Assembly: GCA_030141605.1 (NCBI GenBank)
Contig: JAQGDQ010000206.1
Coordinates: 28,501-92,500 of the forward strand
Direction: 5' to 3'
Length of the DNA stretch: 64,000 nucleotides
Source of the DNA: Tubiluchus corallicola
Taxonomy: Eukaryota > Priapulida > Priapulimorpha > Priapulimorphida > Tubiluchidae
In this document: in pieces, positions 1 to 12,172 of the stretch
Position numbering within the stretch: the stretch's first letter is position 1
How the letters are laid out: each line of letters starts with the position of its first letter
Translations under genes and position numbers: made by a program
Notes under the pieces: model-generated
Told to the model about the DNA's origin: nothing
Databases searched by the model: none
The model's input: only the letters and a program-made list of their open reading frames with translations

Positions 1-238
1 TGACAGTGAAACATTGAATTTACCAACCAGTTCATTGGTCGCAGCCGTGGTTAAATTGGCTAGCTAGGTCGAAATCTCAACACATTCGGTCACCTTTTAA
101 CAAAAAGTATAAAGTACACTTTTAGTTGGTCAAATTGATTTACGTGAGTAACGTGCATCGAGAGAGGTGCTACAGATCTAAGTGCCAATCGTGTGCAGAG
201 AGAGATCGCTAAGTTCTCGTAAAAAGTGGCCATCGTGT

Positions 239-1745
239 TTTAATACAAGTCTTATGGTATGTTGTGTGGCAAACAATGGGTGCCATGTTCTAATACAAGT
301 TCTGTGGTATGTTGTGTGGCAAACAATGGCTGCCATGTTCTAATGCAAGTTCTATGGTATGTTGTGTGGCAAACAATGGGTACCCTTGTTCTAATACAAG
401 TTCTATGGTATGTTGTGTGGCAAACAATGGGTGCACATTCTAATACAAGTTCTATGGTATGTTGTGTGGCAAATAATGGCTGGCATGTTCTAATACAAGT
501 TCTATGGTATGTTGTGTAGCAAGCAATGGGTACCATGCTCTAATACAAGTCCTATGGTGGTATGTTGTGTGGCACACAATGGCTGCCATGTTCTAATACA
601 AGTCCTATGGTATGTTGTGTGGCAAACAATGGCTGCCATGTTCTAATGCAAGTTCTATGGTATGTTGTGTGGCAAGCAATGGCTACCATGTTCTAATGCA
701 AGTTCTATGGTATGTTGTGTGGCAAGCAATGGGTACCATGTTCTAATACAAGTTCTGTGGTATGTTGTGTGGCAAACAATGGCTGCCATGTTCTAATGCA
801 AGTTCTATGGTATGTTGTGTGGCAAACAATGGGTACCCTTGTTCTAATACAAGTTCTATGGTATGTTGTGTGGCAAACAATGGGTGCACATTCTAATACA
901 AGTTCTATGGTATGTTGTGTGGCAAATAATGGCTGGCATGTTCTAATACAAGTTCTATGGTATGTTGTGTAGCAAGCAATGGGTACCATGCTCTAATACA
1001 AGTCCTATGGTGGTATGTTGTGTGGCACACAATGGCTGCCATGTTCTAATACAAGTCCTATGGTATGTTGTGTGGCAAACAATGGCTGCCATGTTCTAAT
1101 GCAAGTTCTATGGTATGTTGTGTGGCAAGCAATGGCTACCATGTTCTAATGCAAGTTCTATGGTATGTTGTGTGGCAAGCAATGGCTACCATGTTCTAAT
1201 GCAAGTTCTATGGTATGTTGTGTGGCAAGCAATGGCTACCATGTTCTAATACAAATTCTATGGTATGTTGTGTGGCAAACAATGGCTGCCATGTTCTAAT
1301 GCAAGTTCTATGGTATGTTGTGTGGCAAGCAATGGCTACCATGTTCTAATGCAAGTTCTATGGTATGTTGTGTGGCAAGCAATGGCTACCATGTTCTAAT
1401 GCAAGTTCTATGGTATGTTGTGTGGCAAGCAATGGCTACCATGTTCTAATACAAGTTCTGTGGTATGTTGTGTGGCAAGCAATGGGTACCATGTTCTAAT
1501 ACAAGTTCTATGGTATGTTATGTGGCAAACAATGGGTGCACATTCTAATACAAGTCCTATGGTATGTTGTGTGGCAAACAATGGGTGCACATTCTAATAC
1601 AAGTCCTATGGTATGTTGTGTGGCAAACAATGGCTACCTTGCTCTAATAAAAATTCTATGATATCTTGTGTGGCAAATAATGGCTGGCATGTTCTAATAC
1701 AAGTTCTGTGGTATGTTGTGTGGCGAACAATGGCTCCTATTTTCT
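239..1745. repeat. 50-bp satellite, about 30 units, with a 453-bp higher-order repeat
   Basis: Unit contains CTATGGTATGTTGTGTGGCA and ACAATGGCTGCCATG. A nine-unit block with one 3-bp insertion (TGG at about 551) recurs at +453 bp (about 290-727 versus 743-1180). The long overlapping frames on both strands come from the repeat being stop-poor and are not genes. Confidence 0.95.
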
Positions 1746-2069
1746 AAAACTGCATTTGATTGTCAGACAAAAACTGTTACAGCTCTGGAGTGGCACTTTT
1801 AAAGTATTATTTAATACTCAGGCTGGTAATCTCCCTCTGCACATGCACGGCTTCGAGAGGTTCATGGCACAGAAGTCTCATCACTAGGCCATGCATTCCC
1901 TAGCAGTCAAGACACTCCAAATTTCATTCCTTATAGCTGGCTCACCAAATTCAGCATTTCCAGTTTTGCTCGCTCCGATTTCAAATTAGATCAATTTGTT
2001 TTTATTATGATTAATTTGGAACCAGAAATTTCTGTTCGTGAAGAATTTATAATTTTGTGTTTAGAAGTA
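1746..2069. other. No feature seen
   Basis: Unique-looking sequence between the satellite and MITE P1. 2399-2496 also holds nothing beyond the acceptor discussed at 2497. Confidence 0.6.
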
Positions 2070-2398
2070 CAGTCAACCCTCGTTAAACCGGACTAATTAT
2101 GGGGTGGGTGATCCCGTTTAGCCGATTGTCCGATTTATCCGATATGCCTATATATGGTCTATATTATACAGGAATAATCACCTTAATAAGGCCTATATAC
2201 ATTGCACTATATACTATACTGTATATTACTTTAAAATAGTTAACCTGTGAGGATAAAGAAATTATTATACAGTTGGTAGGCCGTGTTGTGTTTAGCGCTC
2301 GGGCTCGGACGGAAATCGGTCAGTTTCCTTTACCATGGATGACGTCCGTCTTATCCGATATCCGGGCTAACGGGGTCCGGTTTAACGAGGGTCGACTG
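2070..2398. mobile_element. Pogo-like MITE P1, complete
   Basis: 329 bp between TA dinucleotides; ends CAGTCAACCCTCGTTAAACC and GGTTTAACGAGGGTCGACTG. Same family as 19172-19511 in inverted order. Confidence 0.9.
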
Positions 2399-2496
2399 TA
2401 GTTGTTTGTACGAAATGTTACCGCATTTTTAATTTAACCATTTCACAACTTAAGGCGTCTGATATTTACATTCAATTTGATAAATTTTCTTTCCTT

Positions 2497-2571
2497 TTCA
2501 GGCGGTCAAATTGTCTCATATTATAGCAATAGCCAAGGAAGTGGACGTCAACGTGAATTTTGCATTGCCAA
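2497..2571 (+). CDS. Possible short terminal exon (unrecognised)
   Basis: A CTTTCCTTTTCAG acceptor ending near 2496-2501 is followed by 24 codons (AVKLSHIIAIAKEVDVNVNF then ALPI) and TAG. The composition is protein-like and the acceptor is strong, so this may be the 3' end of a plus-strand gene whose earlier exons lie left of the window. No family recognised; a chance frame is quite possible. Confidence 0.22.
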
Positions 2572-2720
2572 TTTAGAACTTTATAAGCGCAGTAGGAATC
2601 CGGGTGTGTTCCCAGATAAGAGTGAGCAGTGCTCCTGTTTTTTTTTGTCCAAGTTGTACCTGCATTATAGACTTAAAGTCATTTGCCATTCGCAAAGAGA
2701 GTCCCAAGATAGCAAGAATC

Positions 2721-2857
2721 GAGTCTGTATCATGATGTAGTTCAGAAAGTAGTTAAGAACATGCTCGCGTTGTATGCGTCTGACATTCGAGTATGTATCA
2801 TGATGTAGTTCAGAAAATAGTTAAGAACGTGCTCGCGTAGTATGCGTCTAACATTCG
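2721..2857. repeat. Tandem duplication, two 68-bp units
   Basis: GTATCATGATGTAGTTCAGA to GCGTCTGACATTCGA repeats once with six or so changes. Confidence 0.85.
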
Positions 2858-3069
2858 GAATTAATTTGCATGATGCACACTTTACCTGCAGCGAAGGTAT
2901 TAAATTATTATCTAAACTATCTATCGTGTTGAGGCACAAGGTTTTTCCGCTTTTCGTGATAGCGCTTATTTTGCATGAATGTTCTTCCCGTACCTAAAAG
3001 AAAACCAGATTCAATCTTAAACTATAGCTCAAACAATCTACCCCATAAAATATTGAAATAGTACATTTT

Positions 3070-3412
3070 TTTTTTCAAGAATGGTTTACATGAAAGAATT
3101 ATTGCCGCACAAATGCAATTTTGCTTTCACGTGGCTAGTTCTCTGCCGTTACATGCATCTTGCCATTTGTTATTTAAATGGGCACTAGCGCCTGCATCTC
3201 AGAAATGCATTGCACAAGAATCAGGTGCTGTACCTTTCAGTTCAGAAGTGTTCGTTTGTGATGTAGTGTACATGTTCAAGAGTTCCCATGTGAGCACAAT
3301 GATAAAGTTGAAATTTGTACATCACACTGACTGTTGTACAGTGGCACTGTACTTCAATTTTAGCTTTCGCAAACTGCAAAAACGAGGCACGATATGAAAA
3401 ATCATCCCGTTT
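3070..3412. mobile_element. AAAGGAAAAC family copy
   Basis: Shares GGGCACTAGCGCCTGCAT and ATCATCCCGTTTTCCTTT with the 47.8 and 48.2 kb copy. Confidence 0.6.
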
Positions 3413-4973
3413 TCCTTTACCTGCCTACTTGTGCGTTGATACTCGTTTTGCTATAAGCTAAATTTTACTGCATGCTATATGATAAGACTGGATTCCAAAT
3501 TGCTTTCTCCTAACTATTGCCTAGTAGGGCAGTTTATCTGAATTTTTTACGACGTCGTTTACTGTAGTCGAAAATTTTGACGTAATCTTTTGTTTTTAGT
3601 GAACCGTTGCTGTAGTTATTTAGTAAACAGCAAGCGTTACAAAGTGTTCGTGTAAAATAAGTTACTTTTATGGCTGTTACTATTTAAGTAAGCAAGATGG
3701 CATATTGTTACAGTAATCATTATTTAAAGTGAAGCCATTTGTTGTAGTAGTTACACAGCAAAATGGCACCCAAAATGGCTTCCTTCGAGCAAAGGTGCAG
3801 TCTCAATCTTAGCTAATCAAAGAGGTTTGTTGGTACTAGCTGTAGTTAACATAGAAGCGCATAGTAGTTTACACTGCCAAGTTGCTTACTGGTGCTTAAT
3901 CTCTAAGGTATTGAAATCTCCCCAAACACTCTGTTTTTGTGTAATATGGTTAAAAGGGCAGAGGCCCCTCAGCTACCATAGGAAATAGCAGCCTTTATCA
4001 GACCTGCCAGTCATTTGATGTAAAAATTTGAGTGAGAAACGTAGAAATTTATCATCAAAATCAAATTATTAAGAAATAAAGGCAAAAACGTTGAGGTAAT
4101 TTTTGCGTATTACTGAACATACTTATGTTGCTATGCAGTTCACTGCGCTGTATATATACAATATACAGAGTATATTATACATATAATATACTGTATAATA
4201 TACGTATATAAATATGTTGTTTTGTATACAGTAAGTCCTCGCTTAACGACTCCCCGTTTCTTTTTAACGACACTGAATATTTTATTGACTAGCAAATGCT
4301 ACAGCGTTACATTTCGGGTCGTAATCTTGCCAATCATCGCGCTAGGTAAATTCAAACAAAGCTAAAGGATTCCCAAAAAAACTGCAAATGCTATTGAATT
4401 TATTTGCCTGTCCCTGTAAAATTTAAACGTATCTGCATTTCTAGGGATTGTTATGACTTCGTTTTGACTGACTTTAGTCTGATTCTGGTGACGACCTGAA
4501 ACGTAGCATTGAAGCATTTGTCAGAGAATAAAGACCGTTACTTCCTACAGTAGCTGCGGTGTTGCTTCTATTTTGTATATTGTATTTGCATGCATTTAGC
4601 ACTAGCTTATCTTATTTTGTTTTATAATTCTAGAAAATGTAATGTATAATAGTTTTTGTTGTGTCAATGTTTACTTGCACATGAGCGAATTGCTGTTGTT
4701 GTTCTAATCAGGGTCAGATTGGGGCTCCTAGGCTGATGAGATGTGGGTCCCCTCAGACAGAGCCACCGTCAGACTCGCCCGGACCCATATTTTAGCAACA
4801 TTTACATAGCTTGTTGTTCACTTTGCAAATTCATTCAACGAATGAAAGAATTTGCAATCTTTCGTCTGCAATAGATGTATTTTTAATACGAATAATTCAG
4901 TATTTATTGCGAAACAATTTAGCGCATATTTCAACACAGCCGTAGTGCAAAAACGGATTTTTTATCAATTGTT
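3413..4973. other. No gene seen
   Basis: AT-rich, with a TA-rich stretch at 4150-4215 and one pogo-like terminus at 4232. Confidence 0.6.
4232..4290. mobile_element. Single pogo-like terminus
   Basis: TACAGTAAGTCCTCGCTTAA with a repeated TTAACGAC just inside. No matching partner end found nearby. Confidence 0.4.
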
Positions 4974-5437
4974 ACCAAAGCTTGAGGGGTCCTAGGCTGT
5001 AGCCTACAGGATAATGTAGCCCTGCTACCAAAGCTTGAGGGGTCCTAGGCTGTAGCCTATATTAGCCTACAGGATAATCTAGCCCTGCTACCAAAGCTTG
5101 AGGGGTCCTAGGCTGTAGCGTATATTAGCCTACAGGATAATCTAGCCCTGCTACCAAAGCTTGAGGGGTCCTAGGCTGTAGCCTACAGGATAATGTAGCC
5201 CTGCTACCAAAGCTTGAGGGGTCCTAGGCTGTAGCCTATATTAGCCTACAGGATAATCTAGCCCTGCTACCAAAGCTTGAGGGGTCCTAGGCTGTAGCCT
5301 ATAGGATAATCTAGCCCTGCTATCAAAGCTTGAGGGGTCCTAGGCTGTAGCCTATACTAGCCTACAGGATAATCTAGCCCTGCTACCGAAGCTTGAGGGG
5401 TCCTAGGCTGTAGACTATAGGATAATCTAGCCCTGGT
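4974..5437. repeat. Minisatellite of eight units alternating 53 and 63 bp
   Basis: Units start ACCAAAGCTTGAGGGGTCCT at 4974, 5027, 5090, 5153, 5206, 5269, 5322, 5385. The 63-bp form differs by an extra TATTAGCCTA-type decamer. Confidence 0.93.
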
Positions 5438-6564
5438 TATAATACTGTGTTATTGAAATCAGTTTTATTAGTCTGTAAAAAAAATGGAAAACAGAATGTA
5501 GTGTGAACCATTTTGCTGTCAACTTTGTTGGTTAATCTCAAAGATTAAGTGATCTGCTAGGCTTACAGAGCTTCCACGAAAATTTTGCGGTACTTTATAA
5601 TTTTACTTACAGCTTTTTTTGCTTTGTTAGTATTTATATAAAGTTAGTACCTGTTGCATAATGTTTAGTATTTATCATTTGTTTGCATGTTTTTATTTCG
5701 TAATTATTTATGCTTGTTTTATCATGTAATCTTGTTTTTTATTTACTCTTTTAATGCAGATAGAATTAACATTTTACGGTTATTATGCTTGTAATATTGC
5801 TGCTAATTTACATTAACTGACTTTTGTTATCTATTGTAACGCTTTCGTTTGTGGCACAGGCCTACAGTGAATGCTCAATGATACTATTTCAAAGAAACAA
5901 AAAAATATGGAAATGATCTGACCCGAACTTTTATTCGAAGTGAACGAGTTATATTTATTGTTTGTCGATGATGTCAAAAAATTTGTTTGTTTAAAACTTT
6001 ATCGCTGTTATGTATTTTTTTGTAAATACGAGTTAAAATGCAATATTGAAATTAACAAACTAAGTCTGTGGTTATGACAAAATTTATTTATAGTAATAAT
6101 AATAATAATTACATGTAACAAAAATCACGTAAGATTTACACACTGTACTGAGACGTACATCAGCTAATTTTGGTGAGTTTTTATTTAACTGACTGTCAAT
6201 CGACAAAATGCAAAGCTTCAAAAACTACAAATATCTTCAATCCAAAACAAATAAGTTGCCAACTAACGAGTTAATAGTGATGTTTTTTATTTTCGTTCTT
6301 TGTCGAGTAATCACTATTATTGTAGTTGCATTTTGTCTCCATAAGCTCAATCTCTTGAGCAACAAAGACAAAACAATCACAGTGCTGCCATCTGTGTTCA
6401 AATTAGCAATCATAACCAAAACAATCACCGTACTGCCATCTCTGTTCAGACTAACAATCATAACAGTATCAAAAAGCACAGTATCTAACGATTCTAGTAG
6501 CTCCAGTAAATAGCAAAAATCAATATTTTCTTGAAATAATTGTGCAAAAATTTAATTCCTACAG
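5438..6564. other. No gene seen
   Basis: AT-rich. The open frame around 6208-6513 contains an internal duplication and no family resemblance; not supported. Confidence 0.6.
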
Positions 6565-6935
6565 CCAAAACAAAGCGTGTGTCCCAAAAAACTTTCCGCA
6601 GAAAGTTATATTATTTAGCATTACGCTGAAATTCTTAGCAATTTAAAATATTGGCGCCACTTGGTAGAACAGTGCTGTAGCATCCCCTTCCCAGTGTGCA
6701 CCACTGACTCACCAAAAACATACTATTAATCTTATTGACAAGATACAGTGATTTAAAATTTTGCTTAGTTGGCGAAGAGTGTGCTACGAACGCTCTGATA
6801 ATTTTTTGAACTTTACACAATGTTACATAAAGTTGTTTCAAATGACTTGCCGTTAAAGTGGCTCCACCTAACGGTCATCACAGGAGTTTGAATTTACAAA
6901 TTTTATACAATGGTACTGCTAACTAACACAAGTTC
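6565..6935. mobile_element. GTCCCAAAAAACTTTCC repeat family, copy 1
   Basis: Begins GTGTCCCAAAAAACTTTCCG; interior CTTATTGACAAGATACAGTG recurs at 19867-20245 and, inverted, at 42400-42768. Confidence 0.7.
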
Positions 6936-7351
6936 TGTTCGCAACAAAATATCACGTAAGTACACAAAATATCAAAACAAATTTTTTAATTAGTTTAATA
7001 TACAAAAGTGCCGGCAAAATGTTTATGTTTTTTTTACTTAGAAGTACAAAATCTATCCTGAAGTGTACATCCGCACAGAAACTTTGCTTACAAACATAAA
7101 AAGTCCACAGCTTTTGGAGCCATTCTGTACAGAAATGCAACGATATGCCTGTTCTACGACTCTGGGCACACTGCTCTATCTAAACATGGCCGAATTTTTT
7201 ATTTGTAAAATTTTATTTGTAAGACGTACCAGTGAAAAAAATTGGGGATTAACGGAAACAACAACATCACGACGAAACAGACCACGTCATGAGTTATCTT
7301 GCAACCGAGTGACCTTTTACAATCAAATCTTGTCATAATGCCCCCCTCTGC
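6936..7351. other. No gene seen
   Basis: AT-rich; short chance frames on both strands only. Confidence 0.6.
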
Positions 7352-7544
7352 AGTGCCAACCTCGCTTAACGACCTGTCGAATCGCGTTATAATGTCCCCC
7401 TGATTAATGCAAACTTGTATTAATGCTCAATTCTATATTTGCACAGACATGCATGTATTAATGTACCTCGTTATAACCGCAATCTAGCATAATACCAACT
7501 TTTTTCAGCCGTCTCAAAGCAGGCCATATATCGAGGTTTGACTG
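7352..7544. mobile_element. Pogo-like MITE P4 fragment
   Basis: Shares GTGCCAACCTCGCTTAACGA and TATCGAGGTTTGACTG with the 8.3 kb element; left terminus missing. Confidence 0.6.
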
Positions 7545-8325
7545 ATGCATTATAAATATTTATCGCTGGCAAAGTTTGATAACAAACGTCTATATCAGCT
7601 CATAATTACGACAAACAGAGGCTTCCATTATGGTCATTATTAGTGCTTAAATTACAGTAGCTGTATAGTATTCAAATCCTAATCCAGAATGCGACGACAC
7701 TATACAACAAAATGGCAACCTTTTCGCTAAACGTACAAAAATACATTCGTTCTTATCTTATAATATACAATATCTAACAATATAAATTCAAACTGGGGGC
7801 ATATGCAAACATACAAGAGAAGAAGCTTTAAATCATCATTTTATACAGTTTTTCCTACATACAAATGTACAAATAGAATTTTAAACATATCAACAAAAAA
7901 GAATATAAAAACTGATATCTAATATAATATAATGAAACCTAAATATTACAGACAGGCTACAAAATGATTTCAGCGTATTTTATCGGTCTCGTTTTGGCAT
8001 TTTATTTCGACATTTTCTACAGTTACATAAAAATCAAGTTTAAACACACCGCTACAATTTAAACAAAATCATTTCCTGTCTTATCTTTCCATACCCAAGT
8101 ACGAGTAAAAGTTAACGTATATAAACAGTAGTAGTACTCGAAAATTAACCACACAATACGACGAGCTAAGCACAAGCTACAACATTATAGTGATTTCATT
8201 CAATTAGCTAACACTAGAGGCTATTCCTAACTTGCAAATCTAAATTACTTGCTCGATATTCGTAACATAAATTGTGATTAACTCATAAATTTAAGATCAC
8301 AGACAAGGAACATGACTTCATTATA
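7545..8325. other. No feature seen
   Basis: AT-rich with no repeat or frame of note. Confidence 0.6.
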
Positions 8326-8887
8326 CAGTCAAACCTCGTTATAACCCCCTCTCCCTCCCCTCCGCCCCTGAAATGCCAACCTCGCTTATTAATGTCCAAG
8401 TTTTTGACAAAACAAAATGCACCTATCTGCATGGATAGTCACACAGTCAGTCAATCAGTCAGTCAGTCAGTCAATCAGTTAGTCAGTCAGTCAGTCAATC
8501 AGTCAGTCAATCAGTCTGTCAGTCAATCAATCAGTCAGTCAATCAGTCTGTCAGTCAATCAGTTAGTCAGTCAATCAATCAGTCTGTCAGTCAATCAGTT
8601 AGTCAGTCAGTCAATCAGTCAGTCAATCGATCAAGGCAATCATCAGTTTATTTCATACATGAAACTGCACATAGAAAATAAAAGACTATCATCTTAAATA
8701 GATAAAAATGTTTCTCCACAGTACTGGTCATGTGATGCTGACATGATATAAACATAAACTTGCTTTTTAACTTTTGTCACCCAAAATGGTTGTGGTCATC
8801 GATTAATGCACCTTGTTATAATGCCAAACTCCCTTAACATCATCTGTTTTTCTACCCCAAAGTAGGCGGTACAAGGAGGTTTGACTG
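8326..8887. mobile_element. Pogo-like MITE P4 with an internal TCAG/TCAA array
   Basis: 562 bp; ends CAGTCAAACCTCGTTATAAC and GTACAAGGAGGTTTGACTG; left TA kept. A tetranucleotide array (TCAG with TCAA variants) fills about 8440-8630. Confidence 0.83.
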
Positions 8888-9059
8888 CATATGCCTTAGA
8901 TGAGAGAAGCTACATGCTTTTAACAATACAACGTTTTTAAGCTAAATATTAAAAACATCCAAAAAACAATAACATGTTTCAACATGCGTCTCCGATTATC
9001 GCATAACATTTATTACAAGTCTTATAACGGCACCACTTTTTCCATGAGAAATTATTAAA

Positions 9060-9205
9060 GTTTAGGCAACAGTTTACAATTCGCACACACAAGAAATTAG
9101 TCCGTGAAGCGAATTAGGATTAGGGTTAGGGTTTGGATTAGGGTCAGGGTTAGGCTTAGGATTTAAATTGTGTGGAGACTTGGAAGTTCCTTCCATAACT
9201 TACAC
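9060..9205. repeat. Inverted-end element with TTAGGG-like core
   Basis: TTTACAATTCGCACACACAA, then ATTAGGGTTAGGGTTTGG-like runs, then TTAAATTGTGTGGAGACTTG. Related ends occur at 50541-50620 and 51150-51240 inside the intron of the Cys-module gene. Confidence 0.6.
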
Positions 9206-9480
9206 ACGTGACATACTTATAACAAAACTAATAACATATTATGAGGAACAATTACGATAACGCAATGGACAAACATCTATTTCGTCAAACACTCGTTTCA
9301 CTGCACTTTCTCACATACACGCCACGAATCAAACGCCATCTTTACTTTAGCAAACACCCTTGTTTTACACTTGAACTGTTGCACAGTGGAAAAATGACCA
9401 AATGTTGCAAACTTAATTCATTCCTCATCGGCAGGAGGAATGCACGAAAACCAGTCTGTGCTCGCATAATGTCGACCATA

Positions 9481-9958
9481 CAGGGTGTCTCAAAAGTCAC
9501 CACACACTTTGATTTCCGTTTTTCTTTTTATACTATTTAATTTACTGGAACCCTGTTGCTATGGCGATGACAGTAATGTTAGAAAAGAGGTCCAAAATTG
9601 GCCTTGCATGAAGCCCTTCGACCATCAACTGAAGTTGGCATAAATTCACAGCACTATATGAATCACGCTATTTTCTCACTATTAATAATGTAGTTCTTCA
9701 ACGAGACGCAGCCCTTGCTCACTGCTTATGTGACTTTTTAATGCAGAATATTTGATCTGCCTATGACTTGCTCTGTGAATCTCTTGAGTGAAAATAGCAA
9801 AGCTTACAACCGCAGTAGTTCTTTTCTGATTTGCGTCTAATTTTATTAAAAGAACTTCCAAAGGTTTTAGTTCATCTATACAAATTTTATAACATAAAAC
9901 CATTGTTTGTTAAAAAATGTAGAAAATGTAGTGTATAGTGACTTCTGAAAGAGTTCAG
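9481..9958. mobile_element. TA-flanked MITE M1
   Basis: Left end CAGGGTGTCTCAAAAGTCAC; right end decayed (AGTGACTTCTGAAAGAGTTC then AG). TA on both sides. Shares CTATGGCGATGACAG and GAGGTCCAAAA with the 58 kb copy. Confidence 0.7.
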
Positions 9959-10048
9959 TAATTGTTAAACTATGGCTTTACTTGTCATCTGACTAAAATC
10001 TTTCAGTTTGTGTTTGCAGTTACTACGTCATTAAAAAAAATTGTTTTT

Positions 10049-10555
10049 GTTACGGCACGTTCAGAATACCGAGTTTTCTCGCCAAACTTGCTGTGAGCTA
10101 CTCTCCGACATTAAGTGCGAGTTGACATTCCGCTGCTCACTGCGAGAAGTGTCGAGAGTAACTCGCCGAGATGTTCACACTAGACAGTAACTCAACTCCT
10201 GCAGCAACTGTCGAACAGTATACAATAACTTGCCGACAGTAACTCGCACAGCCGTTCACACTAGACAGTAACTCAACTCCTGCAGCAACTGTCGAACAGT
10301 ATACAATAACTTGCTGACAGTAACTAGCACAGCCGTTCACACTAGACAGTAACTCACCTCCTGCAGCAACTGTTGAACAGTATACAATAACTTGCCAACA
10401 GTAACTCGCACAGCCGTTCACACTAGACAGTAACTCAACTCCTGCAGCAATTGTCGAACAGTATACAATAACTTGCCGACAGTAACACGCACAGCCGTTC
10501 ACACTTGCGAGTTTGCTGCTTCAAAGAGAAAACTCACTAGTCTGAACACGCCTTT
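10049..10555. mobile_element. Element with internal minisatellite (GTTCACACTAGACAGTAACTC family)
   Basis: Ends CACGTTCAGAATACCGAGTT and AACTCACTAGTCTGAACACG are inverted-related. Four exact 81-bp periods start at 10174, 10255, 10336 and 10417. Related elements at 52294-52650 and 56728-57050. Confidence 0.75.
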
Positions 10556-10654
10556 AGTTTCAATAATGATTTGAGTAATATTCGTGTGTTTCCAAACATT
10601 GACCTATTAATAATGACAGCTATTAAGTTTGGCTCAGTAAACTTCACTCTACAC

Positions 10655-11155
10655 CAGGGGTGTGCAAATTGCGGCCCGCGGGCCACTTGCGGCCCGCCGA
10701 GAGAATTTGTGCGGCCCGCGAAATGATTTGTCAACCTAATGAAAGTGCGGCCCGGGCGTTTAATTGAGTGTATCCAGCTGAAGTTCGTGCCACGATCCCA
10801 AAGATAGTGTAGGTAGTTTTTTCTACTAGATCCGATGCCATTAACCCTTACAAGACGGCTGTAGCTTAATGTCACTGTACTACACAGACTGTGTGATGCA
10901 CATTACTAATATGCATTGTAATGAAATTACCACTATCTGTCCTGAAAGTAGAAATATATGGTTTGTAATATAAATTTTAATAACTTCTAAAATAGTTTCT
11001 TGAGTGTAGTAGTGATGATGTACGCAGGTCGGATGCAAAAAAAATCGTTATTAGGCCTTTCTGTGCTTGGCTCCTTGATCAAACTGCCTGTGGCCCGCAG
11101 AAATTTCGGGAAAGTTTAATGTGGCCCGGCTAGTCAGATAATTTGCACACCCCTG
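10655..11155. mobile_element. hAT MITE A, complete
   Basis: 501 bp; 16-bp perfect terminal inverted repeats CAGGGGTGTGCAAATT; 8-bp duplication CTCTACAC at 10647-10654 and 11156-11163. Interior is rich in GCGGCCCGC near the left end. No coding capacity. Confidence 0.95.
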
Positions 11156-11163
11156 CTCTACAC

Positions 11164-12028
11164 ACTACTGCACTGTCCATAAGAGTAAAGCAAGGGTGCA
11201 ACTAAACCAGTCAAAAACGTTACATACTATCACAGCAAAAACGCACGACCAATTCAACTCATGGAAAATACGGCTTACTCACTCGAAATACCTGAAAATT
11301 ACAACTTGGTAGTGCATACGTCAACACATTTACTTTAAACACAAGCTCATGCAAGACGTAATTTGACAAACTAAGTTTAAAGCAGACAGTTTGACAACTG
11401 ACACATGAAATCCCCTTGTGTGAGAGAAAACATATTCAAATTAGCAATGGTTATAGATCTAGATAAACTAAATAAACCAAATATCACGTTTGATTCAAAC
11501 CTAGCTGTATTACTGATACAATAACACCCAGAAGTATACTGAAATAGTCAGATGGCTACAAGGAACTATTTATTAATAGATAAACTGGATATTTCGACTG
11601 TCTAAAGGTAATCATTCTCATCAGATGTACAAATTGATCTACACAATTCACATCTAAACTTGTAATTCTTTTGAAAATAAGTTAGGAAGTTGAAATATCG
11701 TGTTTATCTGTAATGATCATCAATTTTAATTATTTCGCGCTTAATTATTACACATTAAACATACAGACGTAGTCGTATCCTCGTGTTTATATTATACTGC
11801 CCTCTTTTTATGCCAATTTCTATTTTTTATTACTCGATTAACGACAAAAACTAGCAGAACATTACCTTGCAATTGAACTACGACAAAACAGGAAACTACA
11901 AAGCCTCAAACGCAAAACTGAACAACGTTTTATTTCATCGTTTTATACAAAATTTACGCGTAAATAGACACCGACATTGATTTCTGCGAATACGTTTATA
12001 CAAACCCTCTGGTGCAGTAGCTCGTTCA
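11164..12028 (-). other. 3' flank of the RNF13-like gene
   Basis: Probable 3' untranslated region from 12028 to about 11910 (AATAAA at 11929-11934); the rest is AT-rich with nothing recognised. Confidence 0.45.
11929..11934 (-). terminator. Candidate poly(A) signal of the RNF13-like gene
   Basis: AATAAA on the minus strand (TTTATT on plus) about 95 bases past the stop codon at 12029. It is the nearest canonical hexamer downstream; the cleavage site is not known. Confidence 0.45.
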
Positions 12029-12172
12029 TCATACATTCTGCGGGCTACTGTGATTACTGCTGCTTTCCGCCGTTTCCGTGTTGTTTATGGGAGGAGGGTA
12101 AACATTGACCGTTACCACTTGTTCGGTGCTCTGGCCAATTGAGTCGTCGGTACTTGTAGAAGCGTCGCTCGT
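12029..12172 (-). CDS. RNF13: RNF13-like exon 10: C-terminus and stop
   Basis: 48 codons including TGA at 12031-12029; acceptor GGTTTCAG. Encodes TSDASTSTDDSIGQ and VVTVNVYPPP then a Ser/Asn-rich end, comparable to the VVVQLQPNG-containing C-terminus of RNF13. Confidence 0.78.
   Translation of the reverse strand, partial: TSDASTSTDDSIGQSTEQVVTVNVYPPPINNTETAESSSNHSSPQNV

Noticed and set aside
252-1597. Overlapping open frames on both strands
   Set aside because: They are the 50-bp satellite read in stop-poor frames.
5000-5437. CRISPR-like array
   Set aside because: Directly abutting units without unique spacers, in an animal genome; it is a minisatellite.
8392-8697. Ser/Gln/Val-rich frame
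   Set aside because: Translation of a TCAG/TCAA microsatellite inside MITE P4.
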